This document shows, in pieces, positions 56,426 through 64,000 of a stretch of 64,000 nt of DNA. A model generated the notes under the pieces. That model was not told the origin of the DNA. It searched no databases and saw nothing but the letters and a program-made list of their open reading frames with translations. Each line of letters begins with the position of its first letter. Position 1 is the stretch's first letter. Both the position numbers and the translations under genes were made by a program. Source of the DNA: Rhodospirillaceae bacterium (lineage in GTDB: Bacteria > Pseudomonadota > Alphaproteobacteria > Rhodospirillales > UBA2165); NCBI GenBank assembly GCA_002723345.1, contig PBNV01000031.1, forward strand, positions 1-64,000, read 5' to 3'.

Positions 56426-56531
56426 TTGCCCGAAACTCGCTAAGTCTTAACCCGGGGACCACATCGATAGCTGGTGTCAAACTGCCTCGAACCTGATAAG
56501 TCATACGCATCCGACGATAGCATAGTTCACG

Positions 56532-57164
56532 ATGAAAAAAGACGTTATTAATTCTTTCTACGCTAAACTTCGAGACGCCAACCCTGAACCGAAGGGCGAG
56601 CTCAATTATGTCAATGCCTACACATTGCTGGTAGCCGTCGTGCTGTCTGCCCAGGCCACTGATGCAGGGGTCAATAGAGCCACGAGGGCACTGTTTAAAG
56701 TCGCCGATACGCCGGAGAAAATGGTTGAGCTCGGCGAAGCCAAGGTAAAAGACCATATCAAAACCATAGGCCTCTATAATGCAAAGGCCAGCAATATCAT
56801 TAAATTAAGCCAGATGCTTATCGATGAGTATTCTAGCGCGTTGCCTCGGGACCGAGAGACTCTCGAGAGGCTACCCGGTGTCGGACGCAAAACAGCCAAC
56901 GTTGTACTCAACATTGCATTCGGCGAACCCACCATCGCCGTCGACACGCACCTATTCCGCATCGGCAACCGTACAGGCTTGGCCAAAGGAAAAACGCCCC
57001 TTGCCGTTGAGAAAAAACTAGAAAAAGTGACCCCGCAAGAATTTATGCGACATGCCCATCATTGGCTCATTCTCCATGGACGCTATGTGTGCAAAGCGCG
57101 CAAACCGGACTGTCTAAACTGTATCGTCCGCGACGAGTGCGGCTTTAAAGGGAAGACAATATAA
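56532..57164 (+). CDS. nth: endonuclease III
   Basis: DNA glycosylase and AP lyase removing oxidised pyrimidines in base-excision repair. The 210-residue protein has the helix-hairpin-helix LERLPGVGRKTANVVLNIAF with the catalytic Lys120, then VDTH with Asp138, the same numbers as in E. coli. The 4Fe-4S cluster is bound by Cys187, Cys194, Cys197 and Cys203 (C-x6-C-x2-C-x5-C). It is the same length as the E. coli enzyme. Two adjacent genes here are convergent with the lipoprotein gene. Confidence 0.97.
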   Translation: MKKDVINSFYAKLRDANPEPKGELNYVNAYTLLVAVVLSAQATDAGVNRATRALFKVADTPEKMVELGEAKVKDHIKTIGLYNAKASNIIKLSQMLIDEYSSALPRDRETLERLPGVGRKTANVVLNIAFGEPTIAVDTHLFRIGNRTGLAKGKTPLAVEKKLEKVTPQEFMRHAHHWLILHGRYVCKARKPDCLNCIVRDECGFKGKTI

Positions 57165-57245
57165 GCCGGCTTAACGTTTACCCCTGCGGGTCTCCGAATT
57201 AGGGGGCTGATTAAATGCTCATTTGGGGGCCCCTAGCTCATCCTA

Positions 57246-57860
57246 TTAACGGATGCCCGACGAAGCCGGGCCGGTTTGCCGAATCTTGGTGCCCGATACA
57301 CGGGCGCCCCGCTCATCTGGATCAACACTATTATAGGCATCGCCAGTATGTTGAGCCGGCATTTGGATAATACTGGCAAAGCACGCGCGATCGCTGAATT
57401 TGTTACGCCCTGGCCCGCGCATGCGAAGGTTTACATACTCCACAGCAAACCTTCCTCCATCATCGTATAAGAAGAGATCCACAACGCAGAACGGTGTCCG
57501 GTATTGCCAGATACGAGCCGGTGGTTCAAACCTTTCGAATTGCGGGGAACCCAAGAGTTCGACAACTTCTGCATCGCTAAGGGTGGAGAGCCTATCTTTG
57601 AAATTAGTCAAATCAGTTTCAAGCTTGGCTACCTCCTGGGCCCTCCCCTCTTCACCAACTTTTCTTGCCGGTTCCACCGGTTCTACTTTCTGATTCTCTA
57701 CTCCCACGTCGCGAATTAAACCGGCTCGGATTTCTTTTGGGGCTTTTATGGCCACACGTTGTAGGGTCTCGGGACCCGGCGTGCAGGCTCCCAAGAATGC
57801 AGCAATGGCCACCAAATAAAGGTGGCCCAACGACCACACTGATTCGGATGAACTAGGCAT
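57246..57860 (-). CDS. uncharacterised lipoprotein
   Basis: 204-residue protein with a lipobox AAFLGAC (Cys26) at the end of a short signal peptide, so probably anchored in the envelope. The part from about 95 to 160 reads LSTLSDAEVVELLGSPQFER, then FEPPARIWQYRTPFCVVDLF, LYDDGGRFAVEYVNLR. The spacing recalls SmpA/OmlA-type modules in small outer-membrane lipoproteins, but I do not recognise the family. The first ATG is at 57860; a GTG seven codons earlier is also possible. It converges on nth. Confidence 0.65.
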   Translation of the reverse strand: MPSSSESVWSLGHLYLVAIAAFLGACTPGPETLQRVAIKAPKEIRAGLIRDVGVENQKVEPVEPARKVGEEGRAQEVAKLETDLTNFKDRLSTLSDAEVVELLGSPQFERFEPPARIWQYRTPFCVVDLFLYDDGGRFAVEYVNLRMRGPGRNKFSDRACFASIIQMPAQHTGDAYNSVDPDERGARVSGTKIRQTGPASSGIR

Positions 57861-57972
57861 TCGGGGATATGAACCCAACACGTCTACAGGGATATTGGAC
57901 TCGTGCGCGTCTGGTTAAGCCGACAAGAAGCCATTTTTATTCGGCTCCACCAGACCCGGCGATGGCCTCGGC

Positions 57973-58497
57973 CTATTCCAGCGAGGCCATGTCACCTGAA
58001 ATTTCGCCACCAGACTCAATAACGATCTTGCCGTAACGAACGGATCCGCTAATCCGGCCGCCTTTGCGAATTGTGAGGATGTCCGTCGCTACGAGTGAGC
58101 CCTCAAAACAACCACAGATATCTGCCTCCTGAACATTGGCACTGCCTTTGTAAAATCCTGTTGGCATTACTTCAATCATGGTTGCCTCAGCCAATACGGC
58201 CTCTACGCGGCCTTCCACCACAAGCTTCTCGCACGCCGTAATTTCCCCCTTCAGACAAATATTCCGGCCAACAGTCAGCCGATTAGCATCGTCTTCAAGC
58301 GACAGTCGGTGATCCCCCCGACGAGAAACACCCGGAATTTCCGCAACGCGGCGGGGTATTTCTGGCCGGAAAAGCTGACCTGATGGCTTACCTGTGGAGT
58401 GGGCACCCTTTTTGGAAAAAGGCTTCAGCGGGGGCGCCTCCATACCGGAAGCGGCGCCTGTATTAGCGTTTGGCGTTTCTTTATCGTCCTTATCCAT
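57973..58497 (-). CDS. bactofilin-family cytoskeletal protein
   Basis: 174-residue polymer-forming cytoskeletal protein. After a disordered N-terminus of about 70 residues, the bactofilin domain begins with TVGRNICLKGEITACEKLVV and repeats every six residues with Gly and Val (EGRVEAVLAEA, IRKGGRISGSVRYGKIVIES), giving a beta-helix. Bactofilins organise cell shape, stalks or envelope enzymes in proteobacteria. It follows EI24 by 35 bp. Confidence 0.93.
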   Translation of the reverse strand: MDKDDKETPNANTGAASGMEAPPLKPFSKKGAHSTGKPSGQLFRPEIPRRVAEIPGVSRRGDHRLSLEDDANRLTVGRNICLKGEITACEKLVVEGRVEAVLAEATMIEVMPTGFYKGSANVQEADICGCFEGSLVATDILTIRKGGRISGSVRYGKIVIESGGEISGDMASLE

Positions 58498-58532
58498 TTT
58501 CTCTACCCGGCTCCTTGTTTAATGCCGTTATG

Positions 58533-59240
58533 TCAGACCCACGAAAGTCTAGATCGCCAGTTTTGCGTTAAATGCACCATTGCCGCGGTGGCAATCAAGG
58601 GTGCAATTAAGTTTACAATGGGTACTGTCATCATAAACGCAATAATCACGCCCGCAAGAAACAGTTGGCCCTTATAAGCCTGCCTCAATCTGCGCGCCTG
58701 ATCCGGTGTTGCCCGGCGGTGCGCAACAAGCTCGAAAAACTCCCGGCCAAGCAAATAACCGTTCAAGGCATAGAAGATGAAGAGATTAAATGGACCAATA
58801 AAAAAAAACAGGGCATAGACTGGCAGAGCCATCATATTCAAAACAACGGCGAGGCCTGAAAATTGCATTGTCACCCTGACTATTTCCGTTATCCCCTGGC
58901 GGCGCGGGTGGGGCAAATTAGGATAATGTCTTGCCTCCACCGCGTCCGCAACGTCTTCAAAAAAAAAGCTCACAATCACCGATGCGATCGTTGGGAAAAG
59001 CAGCCAGGACAGGAAGACGACTGCGGCAACGCCAAAAACATTAATCAGCCATTCGAGGTGGGTGGTTAACATCCCAAACAAGCCATCAAGGTGAAAAAAT
59101 TTTGTGTTGAATAAGAACCACCCAAACACAAGCCATAGGATAGTGAACATCCCTGCGGATCCGGCGAGGGCGATCCAAACTACGCGGCGAAGGGATATAT
59201 CTCCCAGTTGAAATACGGCTTGCGAGAAGGCTTTGATCAT
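58533..59240 (-). CDS. EI24/CysZ-like membrane protein
   Basis: 235-residue inner-membrane protein with about five hydrophobic segments and the EI24 domain features FSQAVFQLGDISLRRVVW, MMALPVYALFFFIGPFNLFI and LGREFFELVAHRRATPDQAR. CysZ, a sulfate permease, is the best-known relative, but membership in the alphaproteobacterial branch is of unknown transport role. Read on the minus strand, probably with bactofilin. It is divergent from the PfkB gene. Confidence 0.88.
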   Translation of the reverse strand: MIKAFSQAVFQLGDISLRRVVWIALAGSAGMFTILWLVFGWFLFNTKFFHLDGLFGMLTTHLEWLINVFGVAAVVFLSWLLFPTIASVIVSFFFEDVADAVEARHYPNLPHPRRQGITEIVRVTMQFSGLAVVLNMMALPVYALFFFIGPFNLFIFYALNGYLLGREFFELVAHRRATPDQARRLRQAYKGQLFLAGVIIAFMMTVPIVNLIAPLIATAAMVHLTQNWRSRLSWV

Positions 59241-59348
59241 GGAAATCAGATATTTAGCGATTGAGACTCATCCGAGCAACATGTTTCAATCACCTCAACC
59301 ACCCCCACCCAGTAACCCCCTTGTCAGGGGCCAATCCCACCAGCCGCC

Positions 59349-59376
59349 TTGTCCCAAAGATGTAGCGGGGTATACT
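59349..59376 (+). promoter_or_regulatory. sigma70-type promoter for the PfkB kinase gene
   Basis: TTGTCC (59349-59354), 16 bp, TATACT (59371-59376). The expected leader to the ATG at 59426 is about 45 nt. Confidence 0.5.
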
Positions 59377-59425
59377 GTAAAATGGGTCTATTCATTCTCC
59401 TTTATACACCTTTGGCGAGCTTTTT

Positions 59426-60421
59426 ATGACAAATTCTGATTTTGATGTTGTTGGTATCGGAAATGCTATTGTAGACGTTCTCGCACAGACAAAGGATGCG
59501 TTTTTAGAAGACAACTCCCTCTCTAAGGGTACCATGACAATCATTAACGCAGAAACCGCCGAGTCTTTGTACGCCAAGATGGGACCTGCGATAGAGGTTT
59601 CAGGTGGATCCGCCGCAAACACGATCGCAAGTTTGTCATCCCTTGGCGGCAAAGGAGCATTTATCGGCAAGGTTCGCGACGATCAGCTGGGCGATGTGTT
59701 CACCCGCGACATCCATGCAATTGGTGTCCACTTCAACACTCATTCAGAGGGGGTCGAAACACCAACCGCCCGCTCTTTCATATTTGTTACGCCGGACGCT
59801 GAACGCACCATGCAGACATTCTTAGGCGCCTGCGTAGAACTAGGTCCAGAGGATATTGATCCGGAGTTAATATCGAAATCGTCTGTAACCTATCTCGAGG
59901 GTTATCTCTGGGATCCTCCCAAAGCGAAGGAAGCCTTTCTCAAAGCAGCCCAGACGGCATACGGTGCAGGACGCAAAGTATCACTGAGCCTCTCTGACCC
60001 GTTCTGCGTTAGCCGACATCGGGACGAATTTTTAGACTTGATAACCAATCATGTTAACATTTTGTTCGCCAACGAAGAAGAAATAAAGTCTCTTTACCAA
60101 GTTGAAAGTTTCGATGAGGCTCTTAAACAAGTCCGCGGCCATTGCGACGTTGCTGCCCTCACCCGAGGTGTCAATGGTTCCGCGATCGTGGCAGGAAATG
60201 ACGTCCATTTGGTTGACGCTGAAAAAGTCGATCGAGTCGTTGATACGACGGGCGCCGGAGACGCATATGCGGCAGGATTCTTGTACGGCTTTACAAAAGG
60301 CAACGATTTGCACGCCTGTGCTAGGCTCGGCAGCATCGCTGCTGCTGAGATCATCAGTCACTATGGGGCGCGTCCGGAAACGGACCTGGCTGAGCTTGCG
60401 GCAAATACATTGGGCCAATAA
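59426..60421 (+). CDS. PfkB-family carbohydrate/adenosine kinase
   Basis: 331-residue ribokinase-type kinase. Seen: VSGGSAANTIASLSSLGGKG (substrate Gly-Gly region), the ANEEEI stretch and DTTGAGDAYAAGFLYGFTKG, with Asp279 as catalytic base and the anion hole. Close relatives are annotated as adenosine kinase; ribokinase or fructokinase cannot be excluded. A sigma70-type promoter lies just upstream. It is 57 bp before the first GT9 gene. Confidence 0.9.
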   Translation: MTNSDFDVVGIGNAIVDVLAQTKDAFLEDNSLSKGTMTIINAETAESLYAKMGPAIEVSGGSAANTIASLSSLGGKGAFIGKVRDDQLGDVFTRDIHAIGVHFNTHSEGVETPTARSFIFVTPDAERTMQTFLGACVELGPEDIDPELISKSSVTYLEGYLWDPPKAKEAFLKAAQTAYGAGRKVSLSLSDPFCVSRHRDEFLDLITNHVNILFANEEEIKSLYQVESFDEALKQVRGHCDVAALTRGVNGSAIVAGNDVHLVDAEKVDRVVDTTGAGDAYAAGFLYGFTKGNDLHACARLGSIAAAEIISHYGARPETDLAELAANTLGQ

Positions 60422-60478
60422 ATGCCGGGTCGCGCACGCTGGCGCTATCGGTCTCGGCGTTGAGGCAGGATAACCGGA

Positions 60479-61687
60479 ATGGCCCCCCCTAAAATTAATG
60501 ATTCATCAACATGGGCGGCATCTAACCCGCCTTTCGAGACTTCATGGTTTTGGCGATTGTTACCGGCAGGCATGCGTCGACGCTGGTGGCTTTTTAGATT
60601 GTTCGATACCATCGTCCGTAATTGGCCCGTTTTCGGCACCCCCCGCGGAACCCTCATCATTCGCATGGATGGTATTGGCGACATGGTTCTTTTCCGGCGC
60701 ACGCTGGATGACTATGCAACGGCGCTGAGCGCATCGGTATCTGACATTACGATTCTCGGCTGCAAAAGTTGGGGCCCCATCAGCGCCGAGATATTCGCTG
60801 GGTATAATTTGATCATAATTGACGAACACGCTTTTGCCCGCCAACCCTTTTACCGGTTTAAGATTGGTCTCATGGTGCGACGTCTGAACGCCCAGCGTGC
60901 GCTCAATGATTCTTATTTTCGCCGAGCCATGATGGCGGACAGCCTGGTCTGGCTCTCGGGCGCTAAGGAAACAACCGTTTCATTTCCGTTCATTAATGAG
61001 CCCACACGAACGGAATTTAGCTATTATTTAAGTCAGGTCAGCCAAATTATTGATACGGGCCCCTACCCAACCCATGAGTCCATTCGGCATTACCGGTTTC
61101 TCTCTGCTCTCGCGGGCCAAAACTACAGTCCCCAGCCGCCCAAAGTTCCATGGCGAATATCGGAGAGGCTTGAAGGACCGCCATACGTGGTTCTTAATCC
61201 AGGAAGCAACGAACACGGGCGGCGCTGGCCATTCGCCAATTATGTGGAGATCGCTAAGCGTCTCACAGAGGGGGGAAACCGCGTGGTAATAGTTGGCGGG
61301 CCCGGAGAGGAGACGGGGGATTACAAGGAGGCGCTCGGCCGCCATGAAAACGTCCTGGACTTAGTCGGGCAAACCGAACTGCCAGCACTTATTGACATCC
61401 TAAAGGGCGCCACTGCCACCCTTAGCAACGACACCGGCCCGGCCCATTTAAGCATCGCTGTCGGCACGCCGACCACTGTAATCGTTGGAGGCGGTCACTT
61501 CGGAAGTTTCGTCCCGTACCCAGAGGAAACCAAACCACCGAATGCTCGTTTCGTATACGAGGTAATGCCGTGCTATCATTGTTTCTGGCGATGCCATAAG
61601 CGGAACACAAAGTTTGACGTCTTTCCCTGCGTTAGCGCCGTTAGCGTGGAAACAGTCTGGGAACACCTTTCACAGCAAGTGGTTTAA
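60479..61687 (+). CDS. GT9 glycosyltransferase (heptosyltransferase-like), first copy
   Basis: 402-residue member of family GT9, which transfers ADP-heptose or similar sugars to the lipopolysaccharide core. Seen: IRMDGIGDMVLFRRTLDDYA at the N-terminus of the first Rossmann-like part, PYVVLNPGSNEHGRRWPFAN (acceptor loop) and LSNDTGPAHLSIAVGTPTTV, the sugar-nucleotide site. The C-terminus has a C-x2-C-x3-C-x11-C set (Cys365, 368, 372, 384), shared with the second copy. A basic, aromatic-rich N-terminus may touch the membrane. It leads a run that ends with the AmpG-like gene. Confidence 0.88.
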   Translation: MAPPKINDSSTWAASNPPFETSWFWRLLPAGMRRRWWLFRLFDTIVRNWPVFGTPRGTLIIRMDGIGDMVLFRRTLDDYATALSASVSDITILGCKSWGPISAEIFAGYNLIIIDEHAFARQPFYRFKIGLMVRRLNAQRALNDSYFRRAMMADSLVWLSGAKETTVSFPFINEPTRTEFSYYLSQVSQIIDTGPYPTHESIRHYRFLSALAGQNYSPQPPKVPWRISERLEGPPYVVLNPGSNEHGRRWPFANYVEIAKRLTEGGNRVVIVGGPGEETGDYKEALGRHENVLDLVGQTELPALIDILKGATATLSNDTGPAHLSIAVGTPTTVIVGGGHFGSFVPYPEETKPPNARFVYEVMPCYHCFWRCHKRNTKFDVFPCVSAVSVETVWEHLSQQVV

Positions 61688-61691
61688 AACG

Positions 61692-62387
61692 ATGGCGAGC
61701 AAACTGAATCTTTACGGCGGATATGGAGACTTTAAGGAATATCAAACACCCGACCTTCGAGAAAAGCATATCGCCCAGTTCGACCGGGAATTCTGGAAAA
61801 TTTCAGGATGCACATCTAAGATGTCGGTCTTGGAGATCGGCTGCGGGACAGGACAGTTTTTACGGTATCTAGCGCACAAGGAGGTCCAGTTTTTTAGGGG
61901 TTTGGACCACGACCCGGCTCTCAGTGCATACATCCATAATGATGTCGCTAGAAATTTCGTCGTGTCCGACGCGTTTAAATATTTTGCCAACCTCGGAACC
62001 GAAGCTGATTATGATCGGGTGGTCATGTTTGATGTGTTAGAACATTTTTCGGTCGAGGACGGAGCGAACCTTCTGAGCACAATCAAGTCGCACCTGACGT
62101 CAGACGGGCAAATTATAATCCGGGTGCCAAATATGTCATCTCCCTGGGGGGGACAATATCAATATGGCGATTTGACACACAAAGCTGCTTATACACCTGG
62201 CAGCATGAGGCAATTGGCGGGCAGCTTGGGTTTATTTTGTTCAGCCGTTTACCCTCAAAAGCGTGGCAGTCGTTCCCGCAATCTTCTCCAGAACATCTTG
62301 CAGGGGACATTGAACAAAATGCTCGTCGATCCTCCTGAAATTTGGAGCGCAAATTTTATAGCGGTACTGGAGATCAGCAAGGATTGA
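61692..62387 (+). CDS. class I SAM-dependent methyltransferase
   Basis: 231-residue methyltransferase with motif I VLEIGCGTGQFLRYLAH near residue 50, then DYDRVVMFDVLEHFSVED and IIIRVPNMSSPWGGQYQYGD, a late motif seen in sugar-modifying enzymes. The acceptor is unknown; between two GT9 genes it probably methylates a surface sugar. The start at 61692 (MASKLNLYGG) is 4 bp after the GT9 stop. Its stop overlaps the TTG start of the next gene. Confidence 0.85.
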   Translation: MASKLNLYGGYGDFKEYQTPDLREKHIAQFDREFWKISGCTSKMSVLEIGCGTGQFLRYLAHKEVQFFRGLDHDPALSAYIHNDVARNFVVSDAFKYFANLGTEADYDRVVMFDVLEHFSVEDGANLLSTIKSHLTSDGQIIIRVPNMSSPWGGQYQYGDLTHKAAYTPGSMRQLAGSLGLFCSAVYPQKRGSRSRNLLQNILQGTLNKMLVDPPEIWSANFIAVLEISKD

Positions 62388-63496
62388 AGACCGGACTACC
62401 ATTTCTTCTTGGATTTTCCCGGTGGTCTCGTCGCCGGGAACCATCCTCAGGCGTGCTTATTGTAGCTTCCGGCGGCCTCGGGGATGCCGTTCTATTCTCT
62501 CTGGTTTTACCGCGCCTCACCCGCCTTGCGAATGACGGCGAACAGGTTACCCTATTAGTTCCCGCGTCCACTGCGAAAATGTCCTTTCTCTTTGGCCCCG
62601 GAGTGGAAACCCTCCCGGTAGATTATAACCGGTTAGCAAACGAACGGCCTTACCGATTCGAATTTAAAGCAAAATTGAAGGAACGATGTTTCCGGCTGGT
62701 CATCAGCACGGATTACCTACGGCACCCCAAAAGAGACGAGTTATTAATCAAAGCCTGCAACGCACCAGAATGCGTTGCAATGTATGCCAGGCCGTGGACC
62801 AAATATGACAGGCTTCTGGATAAAAACCGTAGGCTGTACACCCGACTTTTTGAGAGTGGGCCGCCACTGCTAGATAAGGTCATCCGCTGGACACTTTTTG
62901 CCAATTGGCTAACGGGTGAGGATCTTCCGCCTCCCCCGATCAGACTGCCAGGCGCCCAATGGCCCGCGGAAAACACCGCTTTGAGGTCCACCGTTATCCT
63001 AGCGCCGTTTTCTGCGGTCCCAGAGAAACAATCTTCGGCAAAGTTGTGGGAAACTATCCTGGAGACCCTTCCTCCGGGCCATGACATCATCGTCACAGGC
63101 GCGCCTGGTGATCTGACAAAAAACCCGGCGTTTCAGGCATTGCTGGCGCGCTCGAATGTGACGTATGATGATTCGTCTTTTGAAAGCCTCGCACCCCACC
63201 TCCGGGTAGCCAAACTCGTAATCTCCGTCGACACTGCCACTATGCATTTATCGGTTGCTCTTGGCGCGCTCACGCTTTGTCTCGCCAGCGCAGCCTATGT
63301 GAACGAAATCGTGCCTTATGCGCCGGAGATATCGCCCCCGAATGCGCATATTATTTACACACCCATGGACTGCCAAAGTTGTCTTGGGCAATGTGTTCAC
63401 GCGGCGGAGAATGGCATGTATCCGTGTGTCGCGCGGATTAATCCGGGACAGGTCATTAGAAAAATCCGAGCTTTGCTGGGAGAAAATGCAGGGTGA
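62384..63496 (+). CDS. GT9 glycosyltransferase (heptosyltransferase-like), second copy
   Basis: 370-residue GT9 enzyme. Seen: VLIVASGGLGDAVLFSLVLP, TVILAPFSAVPEKQ and AKLVISVDTATMHLSVALGA. The C-terminus has C-x2-C-x3-C-x10-C (Cys330, 333, 337, 348), like the first copy. I use TTG at 62384, which overlaps the methyltransferase stop as TTGA and has GGAG upstream. An in-frame start at 62342 would lie inside that gene. Its stop overlaps the AmpG start (GTGA), so the set is translationally coupled. Confidence 0.85.
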   Translation: MKTGLPFLLGFSRWSRRREPSSGVLIVASGGLGDAVLFSLVLPRLTRLANDGEQVTLLVPASTAKMSFLFGPGVETLPVDYNRLANERPYRFEFKAKLKERCFRLVISTDYLRHPKRDELLIKACNAPECVAMYARPWTKYDRLLDKNRRLYTRLFESGPPLLDKVIRWTLFANWLTGEDLPPPPIRLPGAQWPAENTALRSTVILAPFSAVPEKQSSAKLWETILETLPPGHDIIVTGAPGDLTKNPAFQALLARSNVTYDDSSFESLAPHLRVAKLVISVDTATMHLSVALGALTLCLASAAYVNEIVPYAPEISPPNAHIIYTPMDCQSCLGQCVHAAENGMYPCVARINPGQVIRKIRALLGENAG

Positions 63497-64000
63497 AATC
63501 ATGGATCGCCGCCGCCGCCGTCTACAAAGACAGGCGCATGCTAACCATTTTGTTCCTAGGGTTTTCGAGTGGTCTCCCATCTCCCCTATTGTTTTTCAAC
63601 CTAACGATTTGGCTAAAGGACGAGGGGTTTAGCTATGCCGGCATCGGTTTATTCAGTCTGGTCGGCACCGCCTATGCGGTAAATTTTCTATGGGCCCCAC
63701 TGATCGATAGGCTGTCACTTGGCGCGTTCACCCGATGTTTGGGCCGTCGAAGATCATGGGCCTTGCTCTCTCAGATAGCACTAATGGCATCAATATTTTG
63801 CATGGGTTTTTTAGGGCCAAGTGCGGGCCTACCTCTCTTCGCAACCTCAGTCATCATGGTCGCTTTTTTTTCTGCCACACAGGATGTCATCATCGATGCT
63901 TACCGGATCGACGTGCTAGCACCTCACGAATATGCAGCGGGATCTGCTATGACCGTATTCGGCTGGCACATCGGCGGGACCATCGTGGGCGGCGCAGGGG
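63493..64000 (+). CDS. AmpG-like MFS permease, 3' end cut by window edge
   Basis: Inner-membrane permease; AmpG imports anhydro-muropeptides for peptidoglycan recycling. The 169 visible residues start at GTG (63493), overlapping the GT9 stop as GTGA, and read MKSWIAAAAVYKDRRMLTIL, then FLGFSSGLPSPLLFFNLTIW, with several membrane segments and FFSATQDVIIDAYRIDVL, a marker of the AmpG family. A run of GCC codons (63508-63519) is in frame. It may serve peptidoglycan recycling with the dipeptidase and Bax-like enzymes. Other MFS permeases are the alternative. Confidence 0.85.
   Translation, partial: MKSWIAAAAVYKDRRMLTILFLGFSSGLPSPLLFFNLTIWLKDEGFSYAGIGLFSLVGTAYAVNFLWAPLIDRLSLGAFTRCLGRRRSWALLSQIALMASIFCMGFLGPSAGLPLFATSVIMVAFFSATQDVIIDAYRIDVLAPHEYAAGSAMTVFGWHIGGTIVGGAG

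Overview
The window is an ordinary chromosomal stretch of an alphaproteobacterium, most likely a Rhodospirillales-type or related, possibly marine, lineage. This rests on the rimP-nusA-ylxR-infB-rbfA-truB-rpsO-pnp string, the miaB-phoH-ybeY-corC-lnt string, Irr and MucR/Ros-type regulators, a CxxC-less Fur/Mur, hslVU divergent from a his operon that carries a DUF2628 gene, and the presence of gshB, rsmI and bactofilin. Base composition is moderate (about half G+C by eye). I see no rRNA, tRNA, CRISPR array, prophage, transposase or insertion sequence. About 60 genes are packed tightly, often with ATGA or GTGA overlaps.

Layout. 1-1469: a 2-hydroxyacid dehydrogenase cut by the window edge, divergent from a secreted SH3 protein. 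1487-4088: a DUF3501 / two-cluster Fe-S protein / rubrerythrin redox module. 4128-7266: irr behind fabA-fabB-fabI (unsaturated fatty acid synthesis). 7508-16863: the transcription/translation operon rimP to pnp, read on the minus strand. 17021-18975: trmB and metK, ended by a strong terminator and preceded by a structured leader and a gene-free region of about 0.5 kb. 19569-25173: lnt, corC, ybeY, phoH, miaB. 25206-26190: fur and mucR, which share a 17-bp upstream element. 26337-30282: rimI-tsaB, then three peptidoglycan or polysaccharide enzymes (VanX-type dipeptidase, deacetylase, Bax-type glucosaminidase). 30585-33224: trpS and murJ. 33550-36402: Smr, XRE regulator and hslVU. 36907-40808: hisB, DUF2628, hisH, hisA, hisF, hisE and a HIT protein. 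40951-45209: an orphan fliN, a DxD glycosyltransferase, gshB, a BON lipoprotein, a yraN-like remnant and rsmI. 45326-46962: a penicillin-binding-protein activator lipoprotein broken by a frameshift in a C9 tract. 46993-49491: hemW, rdgB, rph. 49658-55908: the heat-shock block hrcA-grpE, dnaK-dnaJ, then dapB, with RpoH-like promoters before hrcA and dnaK. 55916-60421: DUF2244, nth, a lipoprotein, bactofilin, an EI24 protein and a PfkB kinase. 60479-64000: a surface-polysaccharide set (two GT9 enzymes around a methyltransferase) coupled to an AmpG-like permease cut by the window end.

Themes. Iron and redox control (Irr, Fur, MucR, rubrerythrin, Fe-S protein), envelope assembly (lnt, murJ, dipeptidase, Bax, PBP activator, AmpG, GT9) and protein quality control (HslVU, HrcA, GrpE, DnaK, DnaJ) dominate. 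No wholly novel defence or mobile system was found. The best second looks are the fur/mucR shared element, the frameshifted PBP activator, the decayed yraN, the irr-rubrerythrin control region and the metK leader.
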